Positions 1 through 9,481 of a DNA stretch of 64,000 nt are shown one piece after another. The translations under genes were made by a program, and so were the position numbers. The DNA is from Microbacterium maritypicum (GTDB lineage: Bacteria; Actinomycetota; Actinomycetes; Actinomycetales; Microbacteriaceae), in the NCBI RefSeq assembly GCF_041529975.1, contig NZ_CP168030.1:2294001-2358000 (forward strand). Reading direction: 5' to 3'. The notes under the pieces are model-generated. The model did no database searches. It saw only the letters and a program-made list of their open reading frames with translations, and was not told the DNA's origin. The first letter of the stretch is position 1, and every line of letters starts with the position of its first letter.

Positions 1-624
1 CGCGCATGGAGCATCCTCGGGTCGACGACCCCGGGCTACGACTCCTCGCTCGAGGGCAGCTGGCCGTTCGACCAGGACGCCGCGAACGCGCTTCTCGACG
101 AAGCCGGATGGACCGAGCGCGACACCGATGGCATCCGCATGAAGGACGGCGAGCGGCTGTCGGTGCGCTGGATCGCCTGGACGCCGGTTCCCGACGACCG
201 CGCGGCGCTCGCCAACGCGATCCAGTCCGACCTCAAGGGGATCGGCTTCGAGGTGAAGCGCGAGGTGCTCGAACCCGGCGCCTACAACGCGCAGTACGAG
301 CCGAAGACGTTCGACCTCACCGACTGGGGTTTCTCGGGCGTCGACCCCGACCTGCTGCGCAGCCACCTGCACACCGACGGCATCCAGAACGCGTCGCAGG
401 TGAGCGATCCCGAGATCGACGCACTGCTGGCGCAGGCCGTGGCCAGCAGCGACCAGGACGAGCGCGACGAGCTCTACGCGCAGCTGCAGCAGTGGAACGC
501 CGAACACACCGCCATCGTGCCGCTGTACAGCCCGTCGGCGATCACCGCGGTCGGCGAGCGCGTCGAGGGACTGCAGTACGACCTGTACGGTCGACCGCTG
601 TTCTACGATGTGACCGTCGGCTGA
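1..624 (+). CDS. ABC transporter substrate-binding protein, family 5 (C-terminal part)
   Basis: Partial gene: the frame is already open at base 1 and stops at 622-624, so only the last 207 residues are visible. They resemble the C-terminal lobe of DppA/OppA-type binding proteins: 'ANALLDEAGW' is the usual helix before the second domain, followed by 'LRSHLHTDG' and the alternating helix pattern 'DPEIDALLAQAV' typical of the family. Such lipoproteins capture peptides, nickel or other small solutes outside the membrane and hand them to the permease pair. The two permeases and the ATPase follow directly, so this is one importer operon. The substrate cannot be read from the sequence. Confidence 0.85.
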   Translation, partial: RAWSILGSTTPGYDSSLEGSWPFDQDAANALLDEAGWTERDTDGIRMKDGERLSVRWIAWTPVPDDRAALANAIQSDLKGIGFEVKREVLEPGAYNAQYEPKTFDLTDWGFSGVDPDLLRSHLHTDGIQNASQVSDPEIDALLAQAVASSDQDERDELYAQLQQWNAEHTAIVPLYSPSAITAVGERVEGLQYDLYGRPLFYDVTVG

Positions 625-649
625 ACCGCCGGCTGAGCGGAAGGCTGGG

Positions 650-1597
650 GTGGTGAAGGCTGCTCTCGTCCGCGTCGCCGGCCTCGCTGCATCCGTCGTC
701 ATCGTCCTGTGGGGCGCCGCCACCGTCGCGTTCCTCGCGTTCCGGGTGATCCCCGGTGATCCCGTGTCGGTGATGCTCGGCCCCCAGGCGCAGGTCAGCG
801 AGGCGGTGAAAGACGGGATCCGCGCCGACCTCGGGCTGGATCGGCCGCCGCTCGAGCAGTACGTCGGCTTCATCGGGCAGCTGGCCCGCGGAGACCTGGG
901 CGAGTCGTACCAGCTGCGGTTGCCGGTGTCCGAAGTCATCGGACGTCAGCTCGGCGCGACGGTGCAGCTCTCGGCGCTCGCGCTCCTCATCGCCCTGGTG
1001 CTGGCGCTCTCCGTCGCGGTGCTGGTGCGCGGCCAGGTGGCTCGTACCGTCGCCGCGGGCATCGAACTGGTCGTGCTGTCGTCACCCGTGTTCTGGATCG
1101 GGCTCATCCTGCTCAGCGTCTTCGCCTTCGGCCTGGGCTGGTTCCCCGTCTCGGGGGCGCGGAACCCGGCCACTCTCGTGCTGCCGGCGATCACCCTCGC
1201 CCTTCCGGTCGCGGCGTTGCTGAGTCAGGTGCTGCGGGACGGCCTGATGCAGGCGGAGCGGATGCCGTTCGCGGAGACCGTGCGTGCCCGCGGTGCCAGT
1301 CCCTCGTGGTTCACGGTGCGTCATGGGCTGCGTCACGGCGCGGCCTCCGCCATCACGCTCGCCGCGTACCTCACGGGTTCCGTGCTCGGTGGGGCCGTGC
1401 TCGTCGAGACCGTCTTCGCCCGGCCGGGACTCGGTCGCGTCACACTCGCCGCGATCAGCGACCGGGACCTTCCGGTCATCACCGGCATCATCCTCCTGAG
1501 TGCACTCGTGTTCGCCGTCGTGAACCTCGTCGTCGAGCTCGTGCACCCGCTGATCGATCCGCGCGTCCGAGCGGCCCGATCCGGAGGCGTCCGATGA
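650..1597 (+). CDS. ABC transporter permease, DppB/GsiC type
   Basis: A 315-residue inner-membrane permease of the peptide/nickel importer class. The N-terminal helix runs 'VIVLWGAATVAFLAFRVIPGDP', a signature of DppB-like subunits (helix 1 ending in R.IPGDP). About six hydrophobic segments follow, and the EAA loop that contacts the ATPase is near residues 210-225 ('VRARGASPSWF'). The start is GTG at 650, or the next codon, GTG at 653. The stop overlaps the next start in ATGA at 1594-1597, so the two permeases are translationally coupled. Confidence 0.88.
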   Translation: MVKAALVRVAGLAASVVIVLWGAATVAFLAFRVIPGDPVSVMLGPQAQVSEAVKDGIRADLGLDRPPLEQYVGFIGQLARGDLGESYQLRLPVSEVIGRQLGATVQLSALALLIALVLALSVAVLVRGQVARTVAAGIELVVLSSPVFWIGLILLSVFAFGLGWFPVSGARNPATLVLPAITLALPVAALLSQVLRDGLMQAERMPFAETVRARGASPSWFTVRHGLRHGAASAITLAAYLTGSVLGGAVLVETVFARPGLGRVTLAAISDRDLPVITGIILLSALVFAVVNLVVELVHPLIDPRVRAARSGGVR

Positions 1598-2406
1598 AGC
1601 GCGCACAGCGCGTGCTGCTGTGGGCGGCCGCGGCAGTGCTCGCCGTGATCGTCTTCGCCGCCGTCTTCCCCGGAGTGCTCGCGACTCACGATCCGCTGCA
1701 GACCGACGTGCGCTCGGCGCTGCTCCCGCCGAGTGCCGAGTATCTCTTCGGCACCGACCAGAGCGGTCGCGACGTCTACTCACGCGTCATCTACGGGGCG
1801 GGGCGCTCGCTGGGAATCGGGTTTCTCGCCACGGCGGTCGCGCTGGCGGTCGGCCTCGTCGTCGGTGCTCTCGCCGGGGTCGCGCCCCGGGCGATCGACA
1901 CCACCGTGATGCGGGTGAATGACGTGCTGATGGCTTTTCCTGAGTTCCTCGTCGCTCTCGTCGTGGTCGCGGTGCTCGGACCGGGGCCGGTGAACATCGC
2001 GATCGCGGTCACGCTCGCCGCGGTGCCCGTGTACATCCGGCTCGCCCGCGTGCAGACGCAGACGCTGCGGGTCGCCGAGCACGTCGAAGCCGCGCGCATC
2101 CTGGGCGTGCCGAGGGTGACAGCGTTCACACGTCACGTCGTCCCCGGTGTGCTCGGAGCGCTGAGCGTGCTCGCGACGATCGGCATCGGGTCGAGCATCC
2201 TGGCCGCAGCGGGCCTCAGCTTCCTCGGCCTCGGGCCGTCCGAGCCGACGCCCGAATGGGGGCTGATGCTCGCCGGAGGACGCAACGTGCTCGGACAGGC
2301 ATGGTGGATCGCGGTGTTCCCCGGAATCGCCATCACCCTCACCGTCATCTCGGCGACCGTCATCGGGCGAATCCTGCGGGCACGCGCAGAAGGGCGGACG
2401 TCGTGA
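1594..2406 (+). CDS. ABC transporter permease, DppC type
   Basis: The second permease, 270 residues. The N-terminal helix is followed by 'LFGTDQSGRDVYSRVIYG', the DppC hallmark, then the transmembrane domain with an EAA loop ('EAARILGVPRVTAFTRHVVP'). It pairs with the preceding DppB-type subunit to form the channel. I chose ATG 1594 because it overlaps the upstream stop (ATGA) and gives the standard family N-terminus. Its own stop overlaps the GTG of the ATPase gene at 2403. Confidence 0.88.
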   Translation: MKRAQRVLLWAAAAVLAVIVFAAVFPGVLATHDPLQTDVRSALLPPSAEYLFGTDQSGRDVYSRVIYGAGRSLGIGFLATAVALAVGLVVGALAGVAPRAIDTTVMRVNDVLMAFPEFLVALVVVAVLGPGPVNIAIAVTLAAVPVYIRLARVQTQTLRVAEHVEAARILGVPRVTAFTRHVVPGVLGALSVLATIGIGSSILAAAGLSFLGLGPSEPTPEWGLMLAGGRNVLGQAWWIAVFPGIAITLTVISATVIGRILRARAEGRTS

Positions 2407-3908
2407 GTGCGCTGGAGGTGCGGGGACTGCGGATCGCGTTCGGCGCGGAGCCGGTGGTCGACGGCGTCGGGTTCGCGGTGGAGCCGGGGGAGTGCGTCGC
2501 GATCGTCGGGGAGTCGGGCGCGGGCAAGACCCTCACCGCGCGCGCACTGCTCGGGCTCACACCGTCGGAGGCGACGGTGACGGTCGACACCCTCATCGTG
2601 GACGGGCGGGATGCGGCGACGCTCTCCGAGCACGGCTGGCGGGGACTCCGCGGCTCCGGCATCGGCCTCGTCTCGCAGGATGCCCTGGTCTCGCTCGACC
2701 CGCTCCGCCGCATCGGTGCGGAGGTGGCGGAGCCCTTGCGCCTGCACGACCTCGCGCGGGGCAGGGCGGCGCTCGATTCCCGGGTGCGGGAACTGCTGCG
2801 GCGCGTGTGGATGCCCGATGCGGAGCGTCGCGCCCGGCAGTATGCGCACGAGCTCTCGGGTGGGCTCCGGCAGCGGGCGCTGATCGCCTCCGCGATCGCC
2901 GCGGCCCCCGTGGTCCTGGTGGCCGACGAGCCGACGACCGCGCTCGATGCCACCGTGCAGGCACGGATCCTCGCTCTGTTGCGCGAGATCACGGATGCGG
3001 GGACGGCGCTCGTCTTCATCAGCCACGACTTCGCGGCCGTCCGACGACTCGCGGATCGGGTGCTGGTCATGAAGGGCGGTCGGGTGGTCGAGTCCGGCAC
3101 TGTGGCCGAGGTGCTGGAGAACCCGCAGCACGAGTACACGCGTCAGCTGATCGCGGCGACGATCCACGAACCTCGTGCGGCCGTGGAGTCGGACTCCCTG
3201 CCGGTGCTGGTCGCGGACGGACTCTCGAAGAGCTTCGACGCGGTGCCGGCGGTCACAGGCGCCTCGTTCACCGTTACGGCAGGGCAGACGCTCGGCGTCG
3301 TGGGGGAGTCCGGATCGGGGAAGACGACTCTGGCACGAATGATCGTCGGTGTCGAGCAGCCGGACGCCGGCTCGCTGCGCTGGATCGGCGCGCCGCGGGT
3401 GCAGCTCGTGCATCAGAACCCGCTCGGCGCATTCGATCCTCGGTGGACGATCGGGCGCTCCCTGCGCGAGGGGCTCGAGGCGGCCGGGGTGCCACGGGGC
3501 AGCAGGGCCGTGCGGGTCACCGAACTGCTGGACGAGGTCGGCCTCGCAGCCGAGCTCGGCGATCGCCGTCCTCGCGCACTCTCCGGCGGACAGCGTCAGC
3601 GTGCGGCGATCGCCAGGGCGCTCGCCGCCGATCCCGAGGTGCTGGTCCTCGACGAACCCGTGTCGGCGCTCGATCCCTCGGTACGTGAACGCGTGCTGCA
3701 GCTGCTCGCCCGACTGCAGCGCGAGCGGCAGCTGACGATGATCCTGGTCTCGCACGATCTCGATGTGGTCGGGGCCGTCGCTGACGAGGTGCTCGTCATG
3801 CAGGACGGCCGGATCGTCGAGCAGGGGGTGACCGCCGACGTGTTCGCGGCGCCGCAGCATCCGTTCACGCAGGAGCTGCTGGCCGCGAGCGGTCCCGTCA
3901 GTCCTTGA
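2403..3908 (+). CDS. ABC transporter ATP-binding protein, fused DppD-DppF type
   Basis: A 501-residue protein with two complete ABC ATPase domains in one chain, supplying both nucleotide-binding sites of the importer. Domain 1 has Walker A 'GESGAGKT' near residue 36, signature 'LSGGLRQR' and Walker B 'LVADEPTTALD'. Domain 2 repeats the set: 'GESGSGKT', 'LSGGQRQR', 'LVLDEPVSALD', each followed by the switch His ('SHD'). In many bacteria these are separate dppD and dppF genes; the fusion is common in Actinobacteria. The start is GTG 2403, overlapping the permease stop (GTGA). The last 11 bases overlap the end of the convergent pentapeptide-like gene. Confidence 0.88.
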   Translation: MSALEVRGLRIAFGAEPVVDGVGFAVEPGECVAIVGESGAGKTLTARALLGLTPSEATVTVDTLIVDGRDAATLSEHGWRGLRGSGIGLVSQDALVSLDPLRRIGAEVAEPLRLHDLARGRAALDSRVRELLRRVWMPDAERRARQYAHELSGGLRQRALIASAIAAAPVVLVADEPTTALDATVQARILALLREITDAGTALVFISHDFAAVRRLADRVLVMKGGRVVESGTVAEVLENPQHEYTRQLIAATIHEPRAAVESDSLPVLVADGLSKSFDAVPAVTGASFTVTAGQTLGVVGESGSGKTTLARMIVGVEQPDAGSLRWIGAPRVQLVHQNPLGAFDPRWTIGRSLREGLEAAGVPRGSRAVRVTELLDEVGLAAELGDRRPRALSGGQRQRAAIARALAADPEVLVLDEPVSALDPSVRERVLQLLARLQRERQLTMILVSHDLDVVGAVADEVLVMQDGRIVEQGVTADVFAAPQHPFTQELLAASGPVSP

Positions 3909-4548
3909 TCTGGATGCCCAGACCCGCCGCGATCACCGGTGCCAGCTGCTGCACCTGGAACGACGAGAGTGTCGTCCCGCGGAGGCTGTTGGCGTCGAGA
4001 TAGGTCATCGCATCGAGACCGCGCAGATCGACGTCTGTGGCGCGCATGCCCCGCGGGTCGACCTCGTCGCTGGTCGTGGCGGTGAACCGGACGCGGGTGA
4101 GGTCGGCCTGCGGCATGTCGATCGTGCGGATCGCGCAGCCGGAGATCTCGAGGTCGGTCACCTTCGCGGCACCGAGGTTGAGGTAGTCGATCCGTACGTC
4201 ACGCAACTCGAGTTCCGAGATGCGTGCCTCGCTGAGGTCGAGGGTGCCGATGCGGCCGCCAGCGATCCGCAGTCGTCGCACACCGGTGTCGCGCATCCGC
4301 AGTGAAGCGATGCGTGCCCCGGACATCTCGACGTCGACCACCGTCGCGCCCGTGAGGTCGACGGCTTCGGCATCTGCCGACACGGTGCACTGTTCGAGTG
4401 TCGCGTAGGCGAGGTCCACCGTTCCGCTGAGCTCGAGCCTCGCGGCGATGATGTCGGCGCTGCGCGCGGGGGATGCGGGCTCGAACTCCCGGGGCAGATC
4501 GGGGTCGCTGATACGGGGCGGTGCGGGGGACTCTGCGGTGCGGGCCAT
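3898..4548 (-). CDS. pentapeptide-repeat-like protein
   Basis: A 216-residue protein of unknown role. Residues about 35-185 show an irregular five-residue periodicity with hydrophobic residues at the centre ('VDLTGATV', 'IGTLDLSEARISELELRDV', 'VTDLEISGC'), as in right-handed beta-helix pentapeptide proteins, though the A(D/N)LXX consensus is poor. No signal peptide or membrane segment is visible. It is convergent with the ABC ATPase gene. Upstream on its own strand, TAGCCT (complement of 4555-4560) lies exactly six bases before ATG, predicting a leaderless transcript and supporting this start. Confidence 0.75.
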   Translation of the reverse strand: MARTAESPAPPRISDPDLPREFEPASPARSADIIAARLELSGTVDLAYATLEQCTVSADAEAVDLTGATVVDVEMSGARIASLRMRDTGVRRLRIAGGRIGTLDLSEARISELELRDVRIDYLNLGAAKVTDLEISGCAIRTIDMPQADLTRVRFTATTSDEVDPRGMRATDVDLRGLDAMTYLDANSLRGTTLSSFQVQQLAPVIAAGLGIQIKD

Positions 4549-4843
4549 GCTCCGAGGCTATGGCCTGACACGGACACGGCCCCGGCCCCGGCCTCGGCAC
4601 GCAGTTTCACACCCGAGTCGCACGCTCCGACTTCCTGCCGGGCGCTGCAGGCTGTCGACTCACAGTCGCCCCGGCCTTCTGCGCTCGGCGCGGCCACCCG
4701 CACGGATTTCGGCCGAGCGGAGCGCGAAATACCTGAAGACATGCGACCGCGACTTGTCCTCCACCCGACCTGGAAGCGCACAGCGGTGCACAGATGGCGT
4801 TTTCGCGCTCGGCGACGGAGCATCACAGCTTCACACTGGACGG

Positions 4844-5683
4844 GTGCGGCGAACGGCGGAGGGACTCACGGAGCGAATCGTCGACCTCGGCGGTATCGTG
4901 CGGTCCGGACGCGTCGCTGATCTCGGGTTCGGCAGGACGGCAGTGGAAGCTGCGCTCAGAGCCGGAGCCATCACCCGTCCTCGACGTGGATGGCTCGCCT
5001 CGCCCACGGCCGACCCGCTCCTGCTGGGCGCAGCCCGACACGGGGTGGTACTCACCTGTCGGACTCAGGCCGGCCGCCTCCGGCTCTGGGTGCATGACCC
5101 GAACGGTGTCCCGCACGTCGCCGTCGGGACGAACTCTGCGAGTCGGCGCGACCTCCGAGCCAAAGTGCACTGGGGAGCACCGGTCATCCCGCGTCACCCT
5201 GACGCGTTGGTCGATCCGGTAGAGAACGTGCTGGCGCACATCGCCGAGTGCGAACCGTTTGAGCAGGCGCTCGCCACGTGGGAGTCCGCATTGAACAGAT
5301 CGCTTGTGAAGATCGAGGACCTGAGGGGCCTTCCCTGGAGACCAGCCGCTCGTCGAGTTCTGGCGACCGCCACGCCCTTCTCGGATGCGGGATTGGAGAC
5401 GTACCTCCGCGAGCGGCTCCGCTGGCTCCGGGTGCCCGTGCGCGCTCAGATCTGGATCGCAGGTCACCGTGTCGACGCTCTGATCGGCAGCCGCCTCGTC
5501 ATCCAGATCGACGGTGGGCATCATGTCGGTGCACAGCGCAGTGAAGACATCCGGCATGACGCTGTGTTGAAGCTCGGGGGATACCACGTCATCCGAGTCT
5601 CGTACTCTCAGATGATGTTCGAGTGGCCAGCAGTGCAGGACCTGATCATGCGCGCCGTCGCGCAGGGGATGCACGAGGCCTGA
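4844..5683 (+). CDS. AbiEi-type winged-helix plus DUF559 domain protein
   Basis: A 279-residue protein with two recognisable parts. Residues 1-60 ('LTERIVDLGGIVRSGRVADLG') resemble the AbiEi-type antitoxin N-terminal winged helix. The C-terminal about 90 residues ('VDALIGSRLVIQIDGGHH') are a DUF559 domain with a very-short-patch-repair-endonuclease-like fold, including D, Q-I-D-G and a later 'H..IRVSYSQM'. These proteins are common and scattered in Actinobacteria; no AbiEii partner toxin lies next to it, so a working toxin-antitoxin pair is not supported. The frame is open further upstream, but GTG 4844 gives the usual family length and has CACACT six bases before it, the spacing of local leaderless promoters. 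Confidence 0.7.
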   Translation: MRRTAEGLTERIVDLGGIVRSGRVADLGFGRTAVEAALRAGAITRPRRGWLASPTADPLLLGAARHGVVLTCRTQAGRLRLWVHDPNGVPHVAVGTNSASRRDLRAKVHWGAPVIPRHPDALVDPVENVLAHIAECEPFEQALATWESALNRSLVKIEDLRGLPWRPAARRVLATATPFSDAGLETYLRERLRWLRVPVRAQIWIAGHRVDALIGSRLVIQIDGGHHVGAQRSEDIRHDAVLKLGGYHVIRVSYSQMMFEWPAVQDLIMRAVAQGMHEA

Positions 5684-5781
5684 GTCGCCGAGACGTGCAC
5701 GGGGCACGGGGCCTGTCGGTATTCGGAGGCGTCGCTCCCTCGGCCTTTCGTCTTTTGTTCGGCCAATCTCCTCGATTTCGA

Positions 5782-5871
5782 CCGCGGGAAGCGCGAAAGG
5801 CCGCGGGAAGCGCGAAAGTCCGCGGAAGCGCAGGACGGCGGGAAGCGCGGGAAGCGCAGGGCGTCCCACCG
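5782..5871. repeat. purine-rich short tandem repeat upstream of the ileS leader
   Basis: Two near-identical 19-base units (5782-5800 and 5801-5819) with core CGCGGGAAGCGCGAAAG are followed by degenerate partial copies built on CGGGAAGCGC up to about 5871. The block lies in the 417-base gene-free stretch 5684-6100 and ends just before the predicted ileS promoter. No function can be read; it may be slippage-derived. Confidence 0.7.
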
Positions 5872-5884
5872 CGCGGGACCCGCG

Positions 5885-6090
5885 TACACTGGAGGGACGA
5901 GCATCGATCCGGCATCACCGGGGAGCTCTCGGAAGAACGGCGCATCCCCCGGGGTGTGCTCAGTAGAACCGAGCGGGGCAGGCCCGTCACAGCCGCAGTG
6001 AGAGTGGTCGCGTCGCAAGGCGTGGCACGCGAGGTGGTACCGCGGTCCGTGAGGGTCGTCCTCGCAGGAGCATCCGCCACGACGACCACT
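5885..6090 (+). promoter_or_regulatory. T-box leader of ileS (ultrashort stem I, translational type) with its promoter
   Basis: A tRNA-Ile-sensing leader. The T-box core GGTGGTACCGCGG occupies about 6033-6045; within it TGGT (6035-6038) would pair with the uncharged ACCA end of tRNA. Upstream, GGCATCACCGGGGAGC (5911-5926) carries the probable specifier ATC (5914-5916, isoleucine) followed by purine A, in the short stem I style of actinobacterial ileS leaders. GGAAGAACGG at 5931 fits the conserved linker. A hairpin around GTCGT/ACGAC (6056-6083) sits before ATG 6101, and no T-run terminator is present, so control is probably at translation. TACACT (5885-5890) is a likely -10. Confidence 0.9.
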
Positions 6091-6100
6091 GCGAGACACG

Positions 6101-9100
6101 ATGACCTACCCCCGTTCCTCCTTCGGCCCCGCCGCCGATTCTGTCGCGCCCAGCCCCCGCTTCCCGCAGATCGAGGAGGAGGTGCTCGCGTTCTGGAAGG
6201 ACGACGACACCTTCCGCGCCTCGATCGAGCAGCGTGAGGGATCGCCGGAGTGGGTGTTCTACGACGGCCCGCCGTTCGCGAACGGCCTGCCGCACTACGG
6301 CCACCTCCTCACCGGGTACGCCAAGGACGTGTTCCCGCGCTTCCAGACCATGGCCGGCCACAAGGTCGACCGGGTCTTCGGCTGGGACACGCACGGACTT
6401 CCCGCCGAGCTCGAGGCGATGAAGCAGCTCGGCATCACCGAGAAGGCCGAGATCGAGGAGATGGGAATCGACGTCTTCAATGCGAAGGCGAAGAGCTCGG
6501 TACTCGCCTACACGCACGAATGGCAGGACTACGTCACCCGCCAGGCGCGCTGGGTCGACTTCGACCGCGGCTACAAGACGCTCGACCTCGGGTACATGGA
6601 GAGCGTGCTCTGGGCGTTCAAGACGCTGTACGACAAGGGTCTCGCCTACGAGGGCTACCGCGTCCTGCCGTACTGCTGGCGTGATGAGACCCCGCTCAGC
6701 GCCCACGAGCTGCGCATGGACGACGACGTGTACCAGATGCGTCAGGACCCCTCCGTCACGGTGACCTTCCCGTTGACCGGGGCCAAGGCCGAGTCGCTCG
6801 GCCTCACGGGGGTCCGTGCCCTCGCGTGGACGACCACGCCCTGGACGTTGCCGACCAACGTCGCACTCGCCGTGGGGCCGGAGATCGAGTACGTCGTGCT
6901 GCCGGCCGGTCCCCTCGGCGCGGCCGACGTGCATCAGGTCGCCGGGACCACGGACGCCGCGATCGAGTCGTCCGCGCATCGCTACCTGCTCGCCCGTGAG
7001 CTCGTCGGCGGTTACGCGAAGGACCTCGGGTACGAGAGTGCGGAGGACGCGCTCGCCGCGGTCGACGCCACCGTCCGCGGCGCCGAGCTGCAGGACGTCA
7101 CCTACGACCGTCTGTTCGACTACTACGCCGACACCGAGACGTACGGCACCGAGAACGCCTGGCGCATCCTGGTCGACGACTACGTCACGGTCAGCGACGG
7201 CACCGGCATCGTCCACCAGGCCCCGGCCTACGGTGAGGACGACCAGCGGGTCGCGGGCGCGGCCGGCATCCCCACGATCCTGTCTCTCGACGACGGCGGG
7301 AAGTTCCTCCCGAACGTCACCGATGTGGCGGGTCAGCTGTGGATGGACGCGAACACGCCGCTGGTGCGCCTGATCCGCGAGAACGGTCGTCTGATCCGTC
7401 TGCAGAGCTACGAGCACTCGTACCCGCACTGCTGGCGCTGCCGGAATCCCCTGATCTACAAGGCCGTGTCGAGCTGGTTCATCCGCGTGACGGACATCAA
7501 GGACGACATGCTCGCGAACAACGAGCAGATCACCTGGGTGCCGGAGAACGTGAAGCACGGCCAGTTCGGCAAGTGGCTCGAGGGCGCGCGCGACTGGTCG
7601 ATCAGCCGCAACCGCTACTGGGGTTCGCCGATCCCCATCTGGAAGAGCGACGACTCGGAGTACCCGCGCGTCGACGCCTACGGCTCGCTCGAGGATCTGG
7701 AGCGCGACTTCGGCACGCTGCCGCGTAACCCCGAGGGCGAGATCGACCTGCACCGCCCGTACATCGACGACCTGACGCGCCCGAACCCCGACGACCCCAC
7801 GGGCAAGAGCACGATGCGACGGATCGAAGACGTCTTCGACGTGTGGTTCGACTCGGGGTCGATGCCCTACGCCCAGGTGCACTACCCGTTCGAGAACCAG
7901 GAGTGGTTCGACTCGCACGCGCCGGCGGACTTCATCGTCGAGTACATCGGTCAGACCCGCGGCTGGTTCTACGTCATGCACGTGCTGTCGACGGCGTTGT
8001 TCGACCGCCCGGCGTTCACCGGTGTCAGCTGCCACGGCATCGTGCTGGGCAGCGACGGGTACAAGATGTCGAAGTCGCTGCGCAACTACCCGGACGTTTC
8101 CGAGGTGCTCGATCGCGACGGCTCCGACGCGATGCGCTGGTTCCTGATGTCGAGCTCCGTGCTGCGCGGCGGCAACCTCGCGGTGACCGAAGAGGGCATC
8201 CGCTCCGGCGTCCGCGAGTTCCTGCTGCCGCTGTGGAACTCCTGGTACTTCTTCGCCACCTACGCGAACGCGTCCGGCCCCGACGGCTACGAGGCCGAAT
8301 GGCGCACGGATTCCACTGACGTGCTCGACCGCTACATCCTGGCTCGCCTCGGTGACCTCGTGCGCGAGGTTCGAGCGGACCTGGAAGGGCTCGATTCGAC
8401 CACGGCATCGGCGCGCCTGCGCGACTTCGCCGAGGTGCTGACGAACTGGTACATCCGTCGCTCGCGCGACCGCTTCTGGGTCGGTGTGACCGAAGACCCG
8501 AAGAGCCGCGAGGCATTCGACACGCTGTACACGGTGCTCGAGACGCTCACCCGCGTCGCGGCACCGCTCGTGCCGCTGATCAGTGAGCGCGTGTGGCAGG
8601 GGCTCACCGGCGGGCGCAGCGTGCACCTGACGGACTGGCCGGATGACACGCAGTTCCCCGCCGCCGACGAGATCCGTGACGCGATGGATGCGGTGCGCGA
8701 GCTCTCGAGCGTCGGCAATGCGCTGCGCAAGAAGGAGAAGCTGCGCGTGCGACTCCCGCTGGCGCGTCTGACCGTCGTGTCGCCGCTGGCCGGAACGCTG
8801 GGGCAGTTCGAGGACATCCTGCGCGAGGAGCTCAACGTCAAGTCGGTCGAGCTCGTCGCCCTGCAGGACTCGACCGCCGCCGAATACGGCATCACGCACC
8901 GCCTGAGCGTGAACGCGCGTGCCGCGGGTCCGCGTCTCGGCAAGAACGTGCAGACCGTGATCAAGGCCGCCAAGGCGGGGGACTGGTCCGAGGAGGGAGG
9001 GGTCGTCACCGCGGGCGGAATCGCCCTGGAGCCCACCGAGTACGACCTCGCGCTGGAGACCACCGGGCGTCCGGACGGCGAGGCGCTGGCGATCGTTCCC

Positions 9101-9481
9101 TCGGGCGGGTTCGTGCTGCTCGACACGCAGACCACGCCGCAGCTCGAGGCCGAGGGTCTCGCCCGCGACGCGATCCGCGTGGTCCAGGAGGCGCGGAAGA
9201 ATGCGGGTCTCGACGTCAGCGACCGCATCGTCCTGGCACTGAACGCGTCGCCCGACGACGCCGCCGCGCTGGAAGCCCATGCAGAGCTGATCGCCGCGGA
9301 GACGCTCGCAGTCGCCTTCGCCGTGCAGCCGACCGACGACCTCGAGGCCCTGGTCGATGAGGTCACGAGCCCCGGCGACGGCGTCTTCCGTTCGGGAGCG
9401 CGAGCGCTGGGGTCGACGAAGGCCCCGGTGATCGTGACGATCGATGCGACTGCGGTCGCGAGCGGAAAGGCCGGAGCATGA
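6101..9481 (+). CDS. ileS: isoleucyl-tRNA synthetase
   Basis: A 1126-residue class I aminoacyl-tRNA synthetase that charges tRNA-Ile in the cytoplasm. The HIGH motif is 'GLPHYGHLL' near residue 63, the editing CP1 insertion contains '[12 protein letters not shown]' near 245, and KMSKS is '[10 protein letters not shown]' near 653. Length and the C-terminal anticodon-binding region match the long actinobacterial/eukaryote-like IleRS type. The ATG at 6101 follows the T-box leader, which should raise translation when tRNA-Ile is uncharged. The stop overlaps the folC start (ATGA at 9478-9481). Confidence 0.97.
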   Translation: MTYPRSSFGPAADSVAPSPRFPQIEEEVLAFWKDDDTFRASIEQREGSPEWVFYDGPPFANGLPHYGHLLTGYAKDVFPRFQTMAGHKVDRVFGWDTHGLPAELEAMKQLGITEKAEIEEMGIDVFNAKAKSSVLAYTHEWQDYVTRQARWVDFDRGYKTLDLGYMESVLWAFKTLYDKGLAYEGYRVLPYCWRDETPLSAHELRMDDDVYQMRQDPSVTVTFPLTGAKAESLGLTGVRALAWTTTPWTLPTNVALAVGPEIEYVVLPAGPLGAADVHQVAGTTDAAIESSAHRYLLARELVGGYAKDLGYESAEDALAAVDATVRGAELQDVTYDRLFDYYADTETYGTENAWRILVDDYVTVSDGTGIVHQAPAYGEDDQRVAGAAGIPTILSLDDGGKFLPNVTDVAGQLWMDANTPLVRLIRENGRLIRLQSYEHSYPHCWRCRNPLIYKAVSSWFIRVTDIKDDMLANNEQITWVPENVKHGQFGKWLEGARDWSISRNRYWGSPIPIWKSDDSEYPRVDAYGSLEDLERDFGTLPRNPEGEIDLHRPYIDDLTRPNPDDPTGKSTMRRIEDVFDVWFDSGSMPYAQVHYPFENQEWFDSHAPADFIVEYIGQTRGWFYVMHVLSTALFDRPAFTGVSCHGIVLGSDGYKMSKSLRNYPDVSEVLDRDGSDAMRWFLMSSSVLRGGNLAVTEEGIRSGVREFLLPLWNSWYFFATYANASGPDGYEAEWRTDSTDVLDRYILARLGDLVREVRADLEGLDSTTASARLRDFAEVLTNWYIRRSRDRFWVGVTEDPKSREAFDTLYTVLETLTRVAAPLVPLISERVWQGLTGGRSVHLTDWPDDTQFPAADEIRDAMDAVRELSSVGNALRKKEKLRVRLPLARLTVVSPLAGTLGQFEDILREELNVKSVELVALQDSTAAEYGITHRLSVNARAAGPRLGKNVQTVIKAAKAGDWSEEGGVVTAGGIALEPTEYDLALETTGRPDGEALAIVPSGGFVLLDTQTTPQLEAEGLARDAIRVVQEARKNAGLDVSDRIVLALNASPDDAAALEAHAELIAAETLAVAFAVQPTDDLEALVDEVTSPGDGVFRSGARALGSTKAPVIVTIDATAVASGKAGA

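Noticed and set aside
4844-5683. Complete type IV toxin-antitoxin pair.
   Set aside because: Only an AbiEi-like domain is present, fused to DUF559; no AbiEii nucleotidyltransferase gene is adjacent.
5987-9280. A 1097-codon open frame on the minus strand opposite ileS.
   Set aside because: High third-position GC keeps the antisense frame open; the protein is Arg/Val/Asp-rich without domains, and ileS on the other strand is certain. The same applies to the long frames opposite rne (12346-14901) and leuS (58512-60989).
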